Part shown: positions 36,901-45,049 of the stretch, piece after piece
Position numbering within the stretch: the stretch's first letter is position 1
How the letters are laid out: the number at the start of each line of letters is the position of its first letter
Assembly (NCBI GenBank): GCA_903813345.2
Contig: CAIIXF020000006.1
Location: 13,584,348 to 13,648,347 of the forward strand
Source: Owenia fusiformis
Lineage: Eukaryota > Annelida > Polychaeta > Sabellida > Oweniidae
Direction: 5' to 3'
DNA length: 64,000 nucleotides
The notes under the pieces: generated by a model
The model's database searches: none
What the model was told of the DNA's origin: nothing
Seen by the model: only the letters and a program-made list of their open reading frames with translations
Translations under genes and position numbers: made by a program

Positions 36901-37584
36901 TCCTGAAGTATTACCATTCTTTAAATAGGTCAGTAGATATTGTCACGATGTCCAGACAGGTTCATTACCATTTCCATTCACAACAAATTATATTATTTTC
37001 TATATTATTTCTATAATTATATTATTTGAAATAGGTCAGCAGCAGTATTGGGTGAACTGTCAACAATGGGCAGTTGCCATCCACCAGAGGATATCCACAG
37101 TGATGTCTCCAGCCAGTGCAGCACAGTGTCTAGTCAGGAGAGTGGAGTACATGGCGTCACGGACAACAGGCGACATTCAGCACCATTGAAAAGTGCTGCA
37201 AATGCTAGCAATCATTCGGCTAATTCCTTGAACAATGTGGGAGTTCGCCCATCCGCCTCATCGAATACTAATGTTAGTCATTTAGACCTAACAACAGGCC
37301 AAGGAAAATGCCAGCATTTAAAAGCGACAAAAAAGAACAGTGAAACAAAATTCTTAAACAAAAAAGATGGCCATATTAAAAATGGCGTCCCTGTACTTGT
37401 AAAACAAAATGGTGCCCTAAAGACAAACTGTAGTAAATCTCAACATGCTAACAAATCTCAGAATAGTGTAAATCATGCTCAAAAGGAAACTAGAACTGAT
37501 ACCAAATTAAAGGAGAATGGTACTGCTCATATACCTGGTGAATCAGAAAGGAGTGGAAGTTATTGGTTTGGTTGGAGTAAATAA
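12817..37584 (+). CDS. SUCO: SUN-domain ossification factor homologue, 3' half (seven exons)
   Basis: Join 12817-12928, 15529-15633, 15982-16127, 16279-16370, 16740-16801, 36714-36757, 37035-37584. All introns are GT-AG and phases agree throughout. SUCO proteins are ER membrane proteins with a SUN-like domain, a coiled coil and a membrane helix near the C-terminus; the yeast relatives Slp1/Emp65 protect folding proteins in the ER. Here exon 1 encodes YLEQLSVRY...FNKTI...NTSRAAED, which closely resembles the conserved membrane-proximal coiled coil I remember from vertebrate SUCO. Exon 2 continues the coiled coil, exon 3 holds the membrane helix, and exons 4-7 a basic then Ser-rich tail. The SUN domain and the start lie to the left of the window or in the 12.1-12.6 kb gap. 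The last exons are assigned by phase and composition and are less certain. Confidence 0.8.
13128..14900 (-). mobile_element. LINE remnant with ORF1 and 3' tail but no ORF2
   Basis: The minus-strand sequence runs from an ORF1-type gene through ~530 bp to a (TTGAA)n microsatellite tail (plus strand ttcaattcaattcaattta, 13129-13147), the kind of 3' end found in L2-like LINEs. No endonuclease or reverse transcriptase lies between. It is antisense within the first visible SUCO intron. The 5' boundary is approximate. Confidence 0.65.
13657..14748 (-). CDS. LINE ORF1-like protein (coiled coil plus RRM-like domain)
   Basis: 363 aa from ATG at 14748 (MSQLIQTP); the frame is open slightly further but without an ATG. 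The N-terminal ~125 residues are Ser/Thr/Gln-rich and low in complexity. A heptad-like coiled coil follows (about residues 165-210, ending [20 protein letters not shown]), then NIKITGVEE, a block typical of the RNA-binding domain of L1-type and related LINE ORF1 proteins, and a basic segment ([27 protein letters not shown]). Such proteins trimerise, bind LINE RNA and act as nucleic-acid chaperones. The frame has no stops, unexpected for an old relic lacking ORF2, so it may be a young ORF1-only element. A domesticated host gene is the alternative. Confidence 0.75.
   Translation of the reverse strand: MSQLIQTPITQYATTITTQADQGLSQPCLPVMSSTFLSVITTSVISSTASSANMTFTVPSMENMSASFHSIVSESPHQPCLDNTVSQPMSSFPISTSYKADLLLPQQQYHVNREQQINTDNECTSEISSTNISDIIRGIESQISTSLNKLIPESINSSMAVYNQRLSETEESIRQLKDINDSFESDLIQANDEIIGLNKRLAELEAEANKNEQYSRKSNIKITGVEETEHEDCKALVLEVAQRIEANISNNDIDVAHRIGLKVPGRKRALIVKFNTNDSRQSMIKNRKKLAKSGIAIHEDATVKNVKLMKTVRNMDFVKDCWIFNGKIFCSFEGFDSRCHRTELDINSNPHAIYQQLVNSRSM
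15529..15633 (+). CDS. SUCO: SUCO exon: coiled coil continued
   Basis: 105 nt, phase 0 at both ends, after cattgtag and before GTATGC. It encodes [20 protein letters not shown] and on to SISQQ, with regular hydrophobic spacing continuous with the previous exon. Confidence 0.85.
15982..16127 (+). CDS. SUCO: SUCO exon: transmembrane helix
   Basis: 146 nt after ttgtttcag, ending in phase 2 before GTATGTTG. After VQDKH comes about 20 hydrophobic residues ([20 protein letters not shown]), then a basic GGRRSSR. By family topology the coiled coil lies in the ER lumen and the tail in the cytosol; the basic flank agrees. Confidence 0.85.
16279..16370 (+). CDS. SUCO: SUCO exon: basic cytoplasmic segment
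   Basis: 92 nt between gcatttag and GTAAGA; completes a Met codon split across the intron and ends in phase 1. It encodes [19 protein letters not shown], an Arg-rich stretch with phosphorylatable Ser residues. Confidence 0.8.
16523..16623. repeat. 33 bp tandem repeat, three copies
   Basis: tctgactaataccactgaat plus tgaaactgtacat is repeated three times in the SUCO intron; the third copy has tagatgcc in place of taatacc. Confidence 0.9.
16740..16801 (+). CDS. SUCO: SUCO exon: short acidic segment
   Basis: 62 nt after atatttcag and before GTAAGT, phase 1 in and phase 0 out. It encodes [21 protein letters not shown]. The next exon with matching phase is nearly 20 kb away. Confidence 0.75.
17262..17933. 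repeat. Array of the palindrome TGTCTGAATTCAGACA (13 copies)
   Basis: Thirteen perfect or near-perfect copies of the 16 bp palindrome, each centred on GAATTC, are spaced about 50-60 bp apart. The spacers also repeat (aacttgataatagtaagatgaatttgtttatct; aggcttttccatattagaaaacagaagctgattt). Confidence 0.95.
18105..19850. repeat. Satellite, 136-147 bp unit with 420 bp higher-order period
   Basis: About 12 units built around gattttgaaaaaaaatttagt, caatttgaagcaagttgaaa, gacctttttgaccttttttg and gagaaggtcattgaaggtca. The marker gagaagg falls at 18253, 18389, 18536, 18679, 18826, 18962, 19099, 19246, 19382, 19519 and 19666. From 18826 the spacings run 136, 137, 147 and then repeat exactly, so three-unit blocks of 420 bp were amplified. 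Stop codons fall in every frame. Confidence 0.95.
19902..19994. repeat. GC-rich 14 bp minisatellite (GCCGGACGCCAACC)n
   Basis: Six to seven copies, alternating GGACG and GGATG variants, in an otherwise AT-rich region. Open frames reading [10 protein letters not shown] on the minus strand come from this repeat. Confidence 0.95.
19997..20094. repeat. Duplicated hairpin TATGTCACCAC-TTTT-GGTGGTGACATA
   Basis: Two identical ~49 bp units, each starting aaaaaacggagaccataaca and ending in a near-perfect inverted repeat with 11-12 bp arms. The hairpins are at 20019-20045 and 20068-20094. Confidence 0.9.
22063..22358. mobile_element. Probable MITE (about 300 bp)
   Basis: gactgggtagccggtgactc at the left and, inverted at the right, gactggataaccgggttgcc; secondary inverted similarity continues (agcagggtt against agcagggct). 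No coding capacity. Confidence 0.5.
25112..25275. repeat. Dispersed repeat copy (inverse copy at 28307-28482)
   Basis: ggcatgttctaatcagtgga, ccctctatactccattatgg and gactaaaagatggc correspond in reverse orientation to the copy near 28.3-28.5 kb. The 99 aa open frame on the minus strand here is part of this repeat. Confidence 0.5.
26455..28080. repeat. Diverged direct duplication, left copy split by a MITE
   Basis: Left copy 26520-26619 plus 27167-27500 parallels the right copy at about 27710-28080. Shared stretches include gtgtggtcat, gagataaagtatg, ttctgatatatttacaaaa, gggaa..attttatatcaattggga and a C-rich end. The MITE at 26620-27166 is present only in the left copy. Confidence 0.65.
26620..27166. 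mobile_element. MITE with TA target site and TIR GGTGCGGAAA
   Basis: The left end TA-GGTGCGGAAATTGACTTTTAT mirrors the right end ATAAAAGTGACTTTCCGCACC-TA. The interior is AT-rich with repeated gataattatcaa motifs and is non-coding. The TA duplication suggests Tc1/mariner mobilisation. The homologous right duplicate at 27.8 kb lacks it. Confidence 0.8.
28307..28482. repeat. Dispersed repeat copy, inverse of 25112-25275
   Basis: aaccctttatactccagttt, gccactttttagtcattct and ccttttagaacatgcc match the reverse complement of the 25.1 kb copy with divergence. Confidence 0.5.
31069..32459. mobile_element. DNA element with ~350 bp terminal inverted repeats
   Basis: The outer ends pair as cctaaccatcgacaacgta..gtgacaaaatatacc against cctgatcatcgaaaaagtacagtgacaaaatatacc. 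Similarity then continues for about 350 bp on each side (tgacactgtac, aacctacatcacacct, gattacgttaaaagatttt, ccaaccgatcaa, cctaagagtgtca, gagaatatgtttcc). The central ~700 bp are unrelated and non-coding. Confidence 0.8.
32836..33362. repeat. Second array of TGTCTGAATTCAGACA palindromes (13 copies)
   Basis: Perfect palindromes alternate with a variant ending TTCAGGCA at about 38 bp spacing, giving a ~77 bp period. Spacers alternate between ccatatttcagttttatagattgt and cctcatccaagcttagcaaa. The core matches the array at 17.3-17.9 kb, but these spacers are different. Confidence 0.95.
33644..33855 (-). CDS. WSC gene exon 3: second half of WSC domain and stop
   Basis: 212 nt after acttgcag, ending TAA at 33644-33646. 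Encodes [20 protein letters not shown], two further Cys pairs, and a short tail after IYRIEF. Confidence 0.88.
33644..35088 (-). CDS. Small secreted WSC-domain protein (three exons)
   Basis: Minus strand, join 35088-34839, 34340-34230, 33855-33644; 190 aa; GT-AG introns, phases 1 and 1. A signal peptide ([12 protein letters not shown]..) is followed by a charged coiled-coil segment ([20 protein letters not shown] and on) and then a WSC domain: [60 protein letters not shown] is a Cys-rich carbohydrate-binding module found in yeast stress sensors, polycystin-1 and many secreted proteins. With no membrane helix after the signal, this looks like a secreted lectin-like protein whose coiled coil may oligomerise it. 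It lies entirely within the last SUCO intron, antisense. The specific ligand is unknown. Confidence 0.85.
34230..34340 (-). CDS. WSC gene exon 2: first half of WSC domain
   Basis: 111 nt after ttttatttag, ending G-GTAAGG, phase 1 both sides. Encodes [17 protein letters not shown] to KCLKGCHE. Confidence 0.88.
34839..35088 (-). CDS. WSC gene exon 1: signal peptide and coiled coil
   Basis: ATG at 35088; 250 nt to the donor AAAA-GTAAGT. The first ~19 residues are hydrophobic with a likely cleavage after KLSA. Residues 30-72 have heptad-like hydrophobic spacing. Confidence 0.85.
35407..35650. repeat. 26 bp tandem repeat, nine copies
   Basis: Unit tgctgtatacttaacctctt gactac. Copies three and four carry a 5 bp insertion (tgttc/tgtac). 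The units are otherwise identical, which points to recent expansion. Confidence 0.95.
36411..36577. mobile_element. Short MITE with ends ATGGGCGTAGCGC/GCGCTACACCCAT
   Basis: Inverted ends of 13 bp with one mismatch enclose ~140 bp of non-coding sequence. Confidence 0.55.
36714..36757 (+). CDS. SUCO: SUCO exon: Lys/Arg-rich microexon
   Basis: 44 nt after gttttttcag, before GTATGT; phase 0 in, 2 out. Encodes [15 protein letters not shown] comparable Lys/Arg-rich block follows the membrane helix in vertebrate SUCO as I remember it. Confidence 0.6.
37035..37584 (+). CDS. SUCO: SUCO terminal exon: Ser/Asn-rich tail
   Basis: Follows gaaatag, completing the Arg codon split from the microexon, and ends TAA at 37582-37584. 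It encodes about 183 low-complexity residues including [16 protein letters not shown] and a closing GSYWFGWSK. The Ser-rich block resembles the vertebrate SUCO tail loosely. The final residues do not match what I remember of the vertebrate C-terminus, so this exon could be lineage-specific. Confidence 0.65.
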
Positions 37585-38354
37585 ATGATTAAGAAATATT
37601 ATCCGATTGGGGTAAACGTGCAAGGATTCAGTTTGCCATTTTGGCTCATGGGCAATCAGTGTATGCTAATACTGGTACATTAACATCAGGGGTTTCATTA
37701 GCAACAGGCAACAGGCAATTTTCACTGGTTGTTCACAAAATCGCCAGTTGTTTTTAGAGACTTTTCCATGTTAAATTTGTGATTTCCATTTACTTTGCCT
37801 GTTGTTCTCATTTATTAAGCCTGTTATGAGAAATTCTAGTGAAACCCTGAACATGATCAGCAAATACTCAGAACTAGCACACAAGGGTATAAGATAATAG
37901 CTTGGTTCACTGTTAGATTCAGTGACCATTTAAGTGCTCATTTTTGCACATTTTACCCAATAGGAACAAAATGAAATAAAAGTTACCAATGTTCAAACAT
38001 TCAGATTCACATTTAAAAATGTTCATATAACATGTACCAAAGCACAAGACGTAAAGATGTAGTTGTATTATCAATACATACACTACATGACATGTACAAG
38101 TATAAAATGGACATAACATGCACATCTATAAATGAAAAGTGTTTAGGTTCAAGAAGTCTTGCACCAAGCCTTTGAATAACTCCTTGATATACTCCTACAT
38201 ACAATTAAGTAGGAGTATTTGAGACTAGGTGCAAGACTAGGAATGTATCATTTCAAGATGAATGTTATCTAAGTGGACTTCCATTTATAGCAAATTAATA
38301 CGGTGCAATACAGTAGGTTAGGAAATACTAACACAAATATTAGGTGTGATAAAT
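37585..38354 (+). other. Probable SUCO 3' UTR and flank
   Basis: Non-coding. AATAAA overlaps the stop region (37580) and another lies at about 37974; which is used cannot be told. Confidence 0.4.
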
Positions 38355-38765
38355 TTAGTGGACCAACTGTATATATTATAGTATAATGGTGGCCATTATG
38401 TAGGGGTGGGTCATTTACATGTCAAGTCACTAAATACATTTCTCCCAGCAAAAACTAATTCTGAAAAAATAAGTAATGTTCTAGCCCTTATGTGTTACAT
38501 AAAGAAGATAAGGTTAGGGTTAGTTAATCATCTGCTTTGGGCGAAGAAAATTACTGAATTATACCGGTATTAATTTTGAGAAATTTAAATGTCAAATCTA
38601 AGTCATGAATCCATTGATTTGAATATGGGTATCATGAAATCACATGCATTTACATTATTACTAGTTCTCTATTTTAACACATACATGTATTCTCATTTTA
38701 TTTGAAATAAGTATGGAATAAGCTAGCATTTCATCTGATCTTGTTATCCATCATTGATACTATGA

Positions 38766-38972
38766 CAGGCCCGTAGCCAGGGGTGGTTCGCAGGGTTCGG
38801 GCGAACCCCCCCCCTGGCCAAAAATTCTTTCAAAATCATGCAGTTTTTCACCATTTTGAGCACTTTTCAAGTGATTTTAGCCATATTTGGGCCAAAATTG
38901 TCAAATGTGAACCCCCCCCCTGGAAATTTTTGAAAACTGAACCCCCCTTGGCAAATCCTGGCTACGAGCCTG
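38766..38972. mobile_element. MITE, ends CAGGCCCGTAGCCAGG/CCTGGCTACGAGCCTG
   Basis: 207 bp with ~16 bp TIRs and flanking CTATGA copies (38760-38765, 38973-38978) that look like a 6 bp target duplication. An open frame across it (ANPPPGQKFFQNHAVF) recurs in other copies and is a by-product of the repeat. Confidence 0.8.
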
Positions 38973-39602
38973 CTATGAACATACATTTAAACATTTTAAA
39001 TGATATGATTACTGATATGTATGCAGATCAAGCAATATTCATAGGTCATATTCAGGAGGAGGGTTGAGCTTTGGGAAGAGCTGGCTAACATAGGAGATAA
39101 ATACAAAAAAATACTTGATAATAACCATTATTTTTATCACCGCAACAGATCATACTTAAAGTAACTCCTTCATGTGGAAAAATTGGCTAATTTAGTGGAC
39201 CAACTGTATATATTATAGTATAATGGTGGCCATTATGTAGGGGTGGGTCATTTACATGTCAAGTCACTAAATACATTTCTCCCAGCAAAAACTAATTCTG
39301 AAAAAATAAGTAATGTTCTAGCCCTTATGTGTTACATAAAGAAGATAAGGTTAGGGTTAGTTAATCATCTGCTTTGGGCGAAGAAAATTACTGAATTATA
39401 CCGGTATTAATTTTGAGAAATTTAAATGTCAAATCTAAGTCATGAATCCATTGATTTGAATATGGGTATCATGAAATCACATGCATTTACATTATTACTA
39501 GTTCTCTATTTTAACACATACATGTATTCTCATTTTATTTGAAATAAGTATGGAATAAGCTAGCATTTCATCTGATCTTGTTATCCATCATTGATACTAT
39601 GA

Positions 39603-39806
39603 CAGGCCCGTAGCCAGGGGTGGTTCGCAGGGTTCGGGCGAACCCCCCCCTGGCCAAAAATTCTTTCAAAATCATGCAGTTTTTCACCATTTTGAGCACT
39701 TTTCAAGTGATTTTAGCCATATTTGGGCCAAAATTGTCAAATGTGAACCCCCCTGGAAATTTTTGAAAACTGAACCCCCCCTTGGCAAATCCTGGCTACG
39801 AGCCTG
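39603..39806. mobile_element. Second copy of the CAGGCCCGTAGCC MITE
   Basis: Carried by copy 2 of the tandem duplication, differing in C-tract lengths. Confidence 0.8.
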
Positions 39807-40928
39807 CTATGAACATACATTTAAACATTTTAAATGATATGATTACTGATATGTATGCAGATCAAGCAATATTCATAGGTCATATTCAGGAGGAGGGTTG
39901 AGCTTTGGGAAGAGCTGGCTAACATAGGAGATAAATACAAAAAAATACTTGATAATAACCATTATTTTTATCACCGCAACAGATCATACTTAAAGTAACT
40001 CCTTCATGTGGAAAAATTGGCTACTGTAAGTCTAACATATAATGAGTCCCTGTTTATAAGAGATATATGCTGAATTATGTGTTCATTCAGTGAAAATATC
40101 AATGAATAGGGAAATGGTTGGGGTACTAATGAAGTACATGACTTTGAGCTGCTAAGGTATTTATCAGTTTTAATCAGCATTATTAATGATTTAAAAGAAT
40201 CATATAATTTATATTTATGTGTGATTGATTTATTTATTTATATAGAATTGTTTGTCTTCAAATGTTGATTGTGATGCAGTCAAATGAAATTTTACAATGC
40301 TTATTCCTTCTATGTAAGTAAAAGGGAAAAAGGGTAGATAACAGTTAACATGGAACTTTACTCTATAATGTTCTGAGAGGTTCCTCATTGGGCAACATAT
40401 TAAGGGAAACCTTGGAACATGTAAGGCATCGCCCTATTGGTGTATTTTAGGCTTCTGTGCATATTATGCATATCTGGTGTCCCTCCATATATGAATGGAA
40501 TAAGCATTGTGCTATTTTAACGCTTAAAAGGAATAAGGTGCAGTTTCAATATGAATACTACGACAGTGACTCGGAGGGTTTTACGTTTGCAAAAACGCCA
40601 TGCGAAACACACCATTGATACATATTTTATTGCCAAAATTATTTTTGTATGCTTAATTTAAATTATTTCAAATTGATTTTCATATCAAAAAACTTATGTT
40701 TTATGTGGGTCAGAAGTAAGAAAATGTATTTTGTTTTAAATTTTGTGTCACCACTGGGAAGTGATGACACTGTACATTTGCAATAACTGACCATGTGGTG
40801 ACATTTTCTCATGTCACTGCATTGTATTTTAATGTTTCAACTTTCAACTGTGACATATCACAACACAGTCTGGTGCAGAACAACAGGAATTACCCAAACC
40901 TGAGACATGTTTGTACAATAGACTAAAA

Positions 40929-41023
40929 AAAGATGTATTGTATATCCCAAGTATGAGATACACCAGTTATGCACGGTCGGTTTGGATACATGGAATATCC
41001 CTTGGGATATACAATACATCTTT
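40929..41023. mobile_element. Small inverted-repeat element
   Basis: AAAGATGTATTGTATATCCCAAG and its exact inverse (23 bp arms) enclose 49 bp. A related fragment (gatatattgtatatccctcgggatatt) lies at 41221-41248. Confidence 0.75.
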
Positions 41024-41678
41024 CCTCGGTTTAGGGTAGATATAACCTTTTCCACCTTTTTCAGATGACAAGATATTTATACTTAACATTTTCGTAATAT
41101 TCTTTTTGTTCAATACAATGAAATTGTAACATTTAAACTTAAAAAAATTAAATTTTAAAATTAAAAAATTAAAACTTTTGATATTTAAACTTTTTTAAAC
41201 TTTTGAAAAATTCCCGGGAAGATATATTGTATATCCCTCGGGATATTCCCTGTATCCAAAACCTCCCAGTGCATAACCCCTATATACACTTGTATATATG
41301 TGTATGACTATTCTCCTGTTTTGGTATATCTACTTTTGATTCAGTAGTCAATATAGTATTGATATGTCTGCATTCAAGTATTGTCCCAATGATGTATTTA
41401 ATTCAGTTGTGAAATAAAAAATATTTTTATGAATCATGTATCATGTATTTGTATTGAAGAGTTATGGCAACAATTTCTCTTTGCTTAAGGAAGTACCACT
41501 TGTTCAAAGTGGTGATATGAGTATAACCTTGTGAATTACATGCATAATTTTACCCATGGACCTGCATCTTGCAGAATATTCATGTGTCCTGAAACCAGCT
41601 CACTCAGACTAAGTTAGATGCTGTAAGTTGTTTATAAAGCAGTTTGTTCTTGATTCTCATAAACCCCATACAGACATG

Positions 41679-42163
41679 CAGGCCCATAGCCAGGTTTTGC
41701 TAAGGGGGGTTCACTTTTCAAAATTTCCAGGGGGGTTCACATTTGACAATTTTGGCCCAAATATGACCAGTCACTAGAAAAGTGCACAGAATGTTGAAAA
41801 ACTGCTTGATTTGAAAAGAAATTTTGGCCCGGGGGCCTCAGGCCCGTAGCCAGGATTTGCCAAGGGGGGTTCACTTTCTGAAAATTTCCAGGGGGGTTCA
41901 CTTTTGACAATTTTGGTCCAAAAATGGCCAAAATAACTTAAAATGTGCTCAGAATGATGAAAAACTGCATAATTTTGAAAGAGGTTTTGGCCGGAAGGTG
42001 TGTGTGGGGGGGGGGTGCTCAAACCCATCAACCCTGGCAATGGGCCTGAAGTTTAAATATACAACATATTTTTTACAATGCTGAGAACTTTTTAAGCGGT
42101 TTTGACCATTTTTGGACCTTTTAAAAAGTGAACCCCCATTGGCAAAAGTTGGCTACGGACCTG
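41679..42163. mobile_element. Nested pair of CAGGCCC-TAGCCAGG MITEs
   Basis: Left ends occur at 41679 and 41839 and right ends at about 42048 and 42163. The simplest reading is a 210 bp inner copy (41839-42048) inside an older copy. Both share the ttcacttt..ccaggggggttcac core with the 38.8 kb copies. Confidence 0.6.
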
Positions 42164-42169
42164 AACTTC

Positions 42170-43026
42170 CTGAAGCTGTTTATTCAACTTGAAATGTATT
42201 CATAATTTACTTCCAAGTTATACATTCATAACATCGATCACCCAGTTAATGTCATGTTTATTATTTGAAACACTATATTTGAATATAGTTACTATTATGA
42301 GAAGGTATCATGAACCCACAAATAAAGTATCTGGATGATTATGTCTTTAAAGTACAATTGAGAGGATTTTTTGAGAAATTAAGCCAACTGTTTTATAGTT
42401 CATATTGAAAATAGTGAAGGATTGTCAAATATTAAATATTTAAATTGTTTTATAAAGGAAATGTTTGGAATAAGCCTGGTCATATAGTGAGAATTTAGCA
42501 TGGATATCTGTGATATGTTAAACTGAATTGTGGAGCTTATTTTACTTAGTCCCTATTGTAGAACGTATTGTGAGCCATAGAATAAACTCAATATGGGGAA
42601 AGGATCATAGAATTATTGTTCAATTATACAATCACTTTTACTGATGTTGTTCCAATGAATTTGGATATTGACTGCGACCATGGTATTGTCAAGTTACATG
42701 TATTGCTCTTCATGAACTCTACTGTACATTTCTATATGTTTATAGAACGGGTATGTAGAAATAGAATTTTAAAAACTCTGGTACAACAAATCTGTAAAAA
42801 ATTGATAATGAATATGACTTTTTATTTATTTTGGTAATATTCATAATGATGTATTATAATTGTATTAGATATTTTTTCTCAAATATTATTCAAAATAGTC
42901 ATAATCTCTATTAAGGCATAAAATATTGAGCCATTCTGCCCTCTGATCAGACTTCATCTGCCTGTTAATGAGGAAAAACATGGAGTAAAAATGTAATCTG
43001 TCAATAACTGATTCTTTCTTTTTCAG
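42170..43026. other. Non-coding spacer
   Basis: AT-rich. It ends in a splice-acceptor-like tract (ctttctttttcag) at 43026, preceding the exon with ATG 43175. Confidence 0.4.
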
Positions 43027-43174
43027 CTATGCTACTACCAGAACATGAATAAATAAACAGAGTAGAAAATATCCAATATTCACCAATATAGAGTTTAGAA
43101 CACATTTAAAGAATGCTCCACATAGTGACAATTGTGAACCAACAAATGAGCAACATTTAATTCCCAGGATAATT

Positions 43175-45049
43175 ATGTCAATTCCTAGACAATCAGATGA
43201 TCTTGAGGAGGGACCCAAGTGGAGATTCCAAGTAAGTAAATGTATTCAGTAGTTTATATAATAACATAGCATAACAAAAAATAATCACATCCGAGACACT
43301 GGGATCATAGTATTAAACAAATTATTAAATCATATGACTTGGATAAATTACTGACATTTTTATGTTTATAGAAATAGCAAGGCAACAAATTTTTAACACA
43401 CATGGCATTATCCCCAATCTGAAGAAGTCCATCTGAGATTTCAAAAGTATGATTTTCACATGAAATCAATGGGATAAGGATATTGGAAAATTTCAAAATT
43501 GCTCCAAATATATTTCATCTCTTGAAGTTTACAGTACACATAATTGAATCATATTTCTCCCATATTTCTCCCATATTTCTCTCATATTTCTCTCATATTA
43601 ATTTATTAATTGTTTTGAGTTATTATTTCATCAATTTCTTAACATTGTTAAGTTAATTATTTTCCAGGTCGGCAGCGAGAAGTGTAAAGACCTGTCATCC
43701 AACCTAAGACTTATATACAAAGTTAAAGGTGAACAATTAAAACGAACGCATCACAAGTAAGAATGTTACAAAAATTCTCATCACATGTTACCTGTTAAAG
43801 TCCCCGTGTAAAGTTTGAAAATATGTTTTTATCATTCATTTATTTACTATTTGTCATGACTTTAAAAGTTATTTTAGATGTTTTTGAAAAAACAGTCGTC
43901 GGCTTTTCATTTCCCATATATTCAAATTTCCCTCCACTTTTCCAAAAAGTTAAAAAAATTTAATCGTCAAATATATTCCACCATACATTTCAAAAAAGAT
44001 TATCTTTTCAACATCAATGCAAAGAATGAACAAAGGAAACACTATTTCAATAATCAAATGCCATATATAATGTGCCACTTCAATGTTTAGCATATCAAAA
44101 CTATTTTGCAACCTAAGTGATGTCATCATGACTCATTCAGGTGGCAAAAACTTTTTTATCAATTGAAATTTCTATTTCAATCATTTCTAAATATGATAAA
44201 CTTCAAAAATAAACCAATAATGATTGTATAATCAGGTTAAAAGGAATAATATATTATGTCTGAGATATTATTGTACCATTTGTTTCTATGAGAACTATAA
44301 TTTTGAAATGCATTTTTCCCTGAACCACTTTCATGCATTGATGAGTTCGTGTCTCGCTTATTTATGAACCGATTTTCTCACTTTTTTCGCCAAAAAACAT
44401 TTGAGGATGAATGCTATACACTGGTATGAATTATCGCTTATTCGCTTATTTCAAGATACATATAATTGCCTCTAAAAGTCAGTTTTGAACAAATTCACGA
44501 TTTTTCGGACAAAAAGTCCTTCAAATCCACTTTTTGAAATTAAAAAAAAGACTTTCACATACCACACTTTGATAACAATATAAGCCAAAGTGATTTAAGA
44601 AAAAAAAAGATGAAAATCTTCGAGATTTGTTGAATTTTCTAGCAAAAATTGTCTGTCCTCCTCCCCCCACTCCCTCCGTCCCGTTTTTCCAATCACCGGG
44701 CGTGATCTTATTTAAGATAAGTATGTTCAAAATGACAGAATACTTTAGTTAATTACGGAAGTTCATTTTAATTGATCAATATACAAAGAAAAGAATATTT
44801 AATATTATTGACAAATAGAATATTATTGTCAAATAAAGATAAAATGACTTGAATAATGACAGAACACATTCCTTTAACTTTGCTTAAACCAGGATAAAGA
44901 ATTCCATGTATTTTACAGTAACTACATTCGTGGATGGCATATATTCCGTAGACTGCACTCAAGATTTAGGAAGGAAAGTCCCAAAGCCTCTGAGACATTG
45001 CTCCCCATAAGGAAACCAGATGATCCTATACCTGGTTTCAAGGCTTGCA
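43175..45049 (+). CDS. Unidentified spliced gene start, or alternative 5' exons of the Mab-21 gene
   Basis: Join 43175-43231, 43668-43756, 44919-45049, with strong donors (GTAAGT, GTAAGA, GTAAGT) and acceptors (ttttccag, attttacag) and consistent phases. The first exon follows an acceptor at 43026 and has stops before ATG 43175, so it would carry 5' UTR. The 92-residue product reads MSIPRQSDDLEEGPKWRFQ, VGSEKCKDLSSNLRLIYKVK, then a basic segment (GWHIFRRLHSRFRKESPK) and RKPDDPIPGFKAC. I do not recognise it. The third exon ends in phase 1, matching the acceptor at 46777, so it could feed exon 2 of the Mab-21-like gene. If unspliced, the frame ends 19 codons later at a TAG. Confidence 0.5.
43553..43600. 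repeat. 10 bp microsatellite catatttctc
   Basis: About five tandem copies (CCCATATTTCT/CTCATATTTCT) between the first two exons of the unidentified gene. Confidence 0.9.

Larger units (their letters stand above)
38355..40023. repeat. Tandem duplication, two near-identical copies of ~835 bp
   Basis: Copy 1 about 38355-39191, copy 2 about 39192-40023, starting ttagtggaccaactgtatat. The visible differences are in poly-C run lengths. Each copy contains one 205 bp MITE. Either a very recent tandem duplication or an assembly artefact from two haplotypes. Confidence 0.95.

Noticed and set aside
36927-37034. Alternative acceptor at taaataggtcag about 36929 for the last SUCO exon
   Set aside because: It reads into stop codons in the required phase, whereas the acceptor at 37034 gives a long open exon.
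38783-39067. 94-codon frame (ANPPPGQKFFQNHAVF)
   Set aside because: Lies across the CAGGCCCGTAGCC MITE; similar frames occur in the copies at 41.7-42.0 kb because of the repeat.
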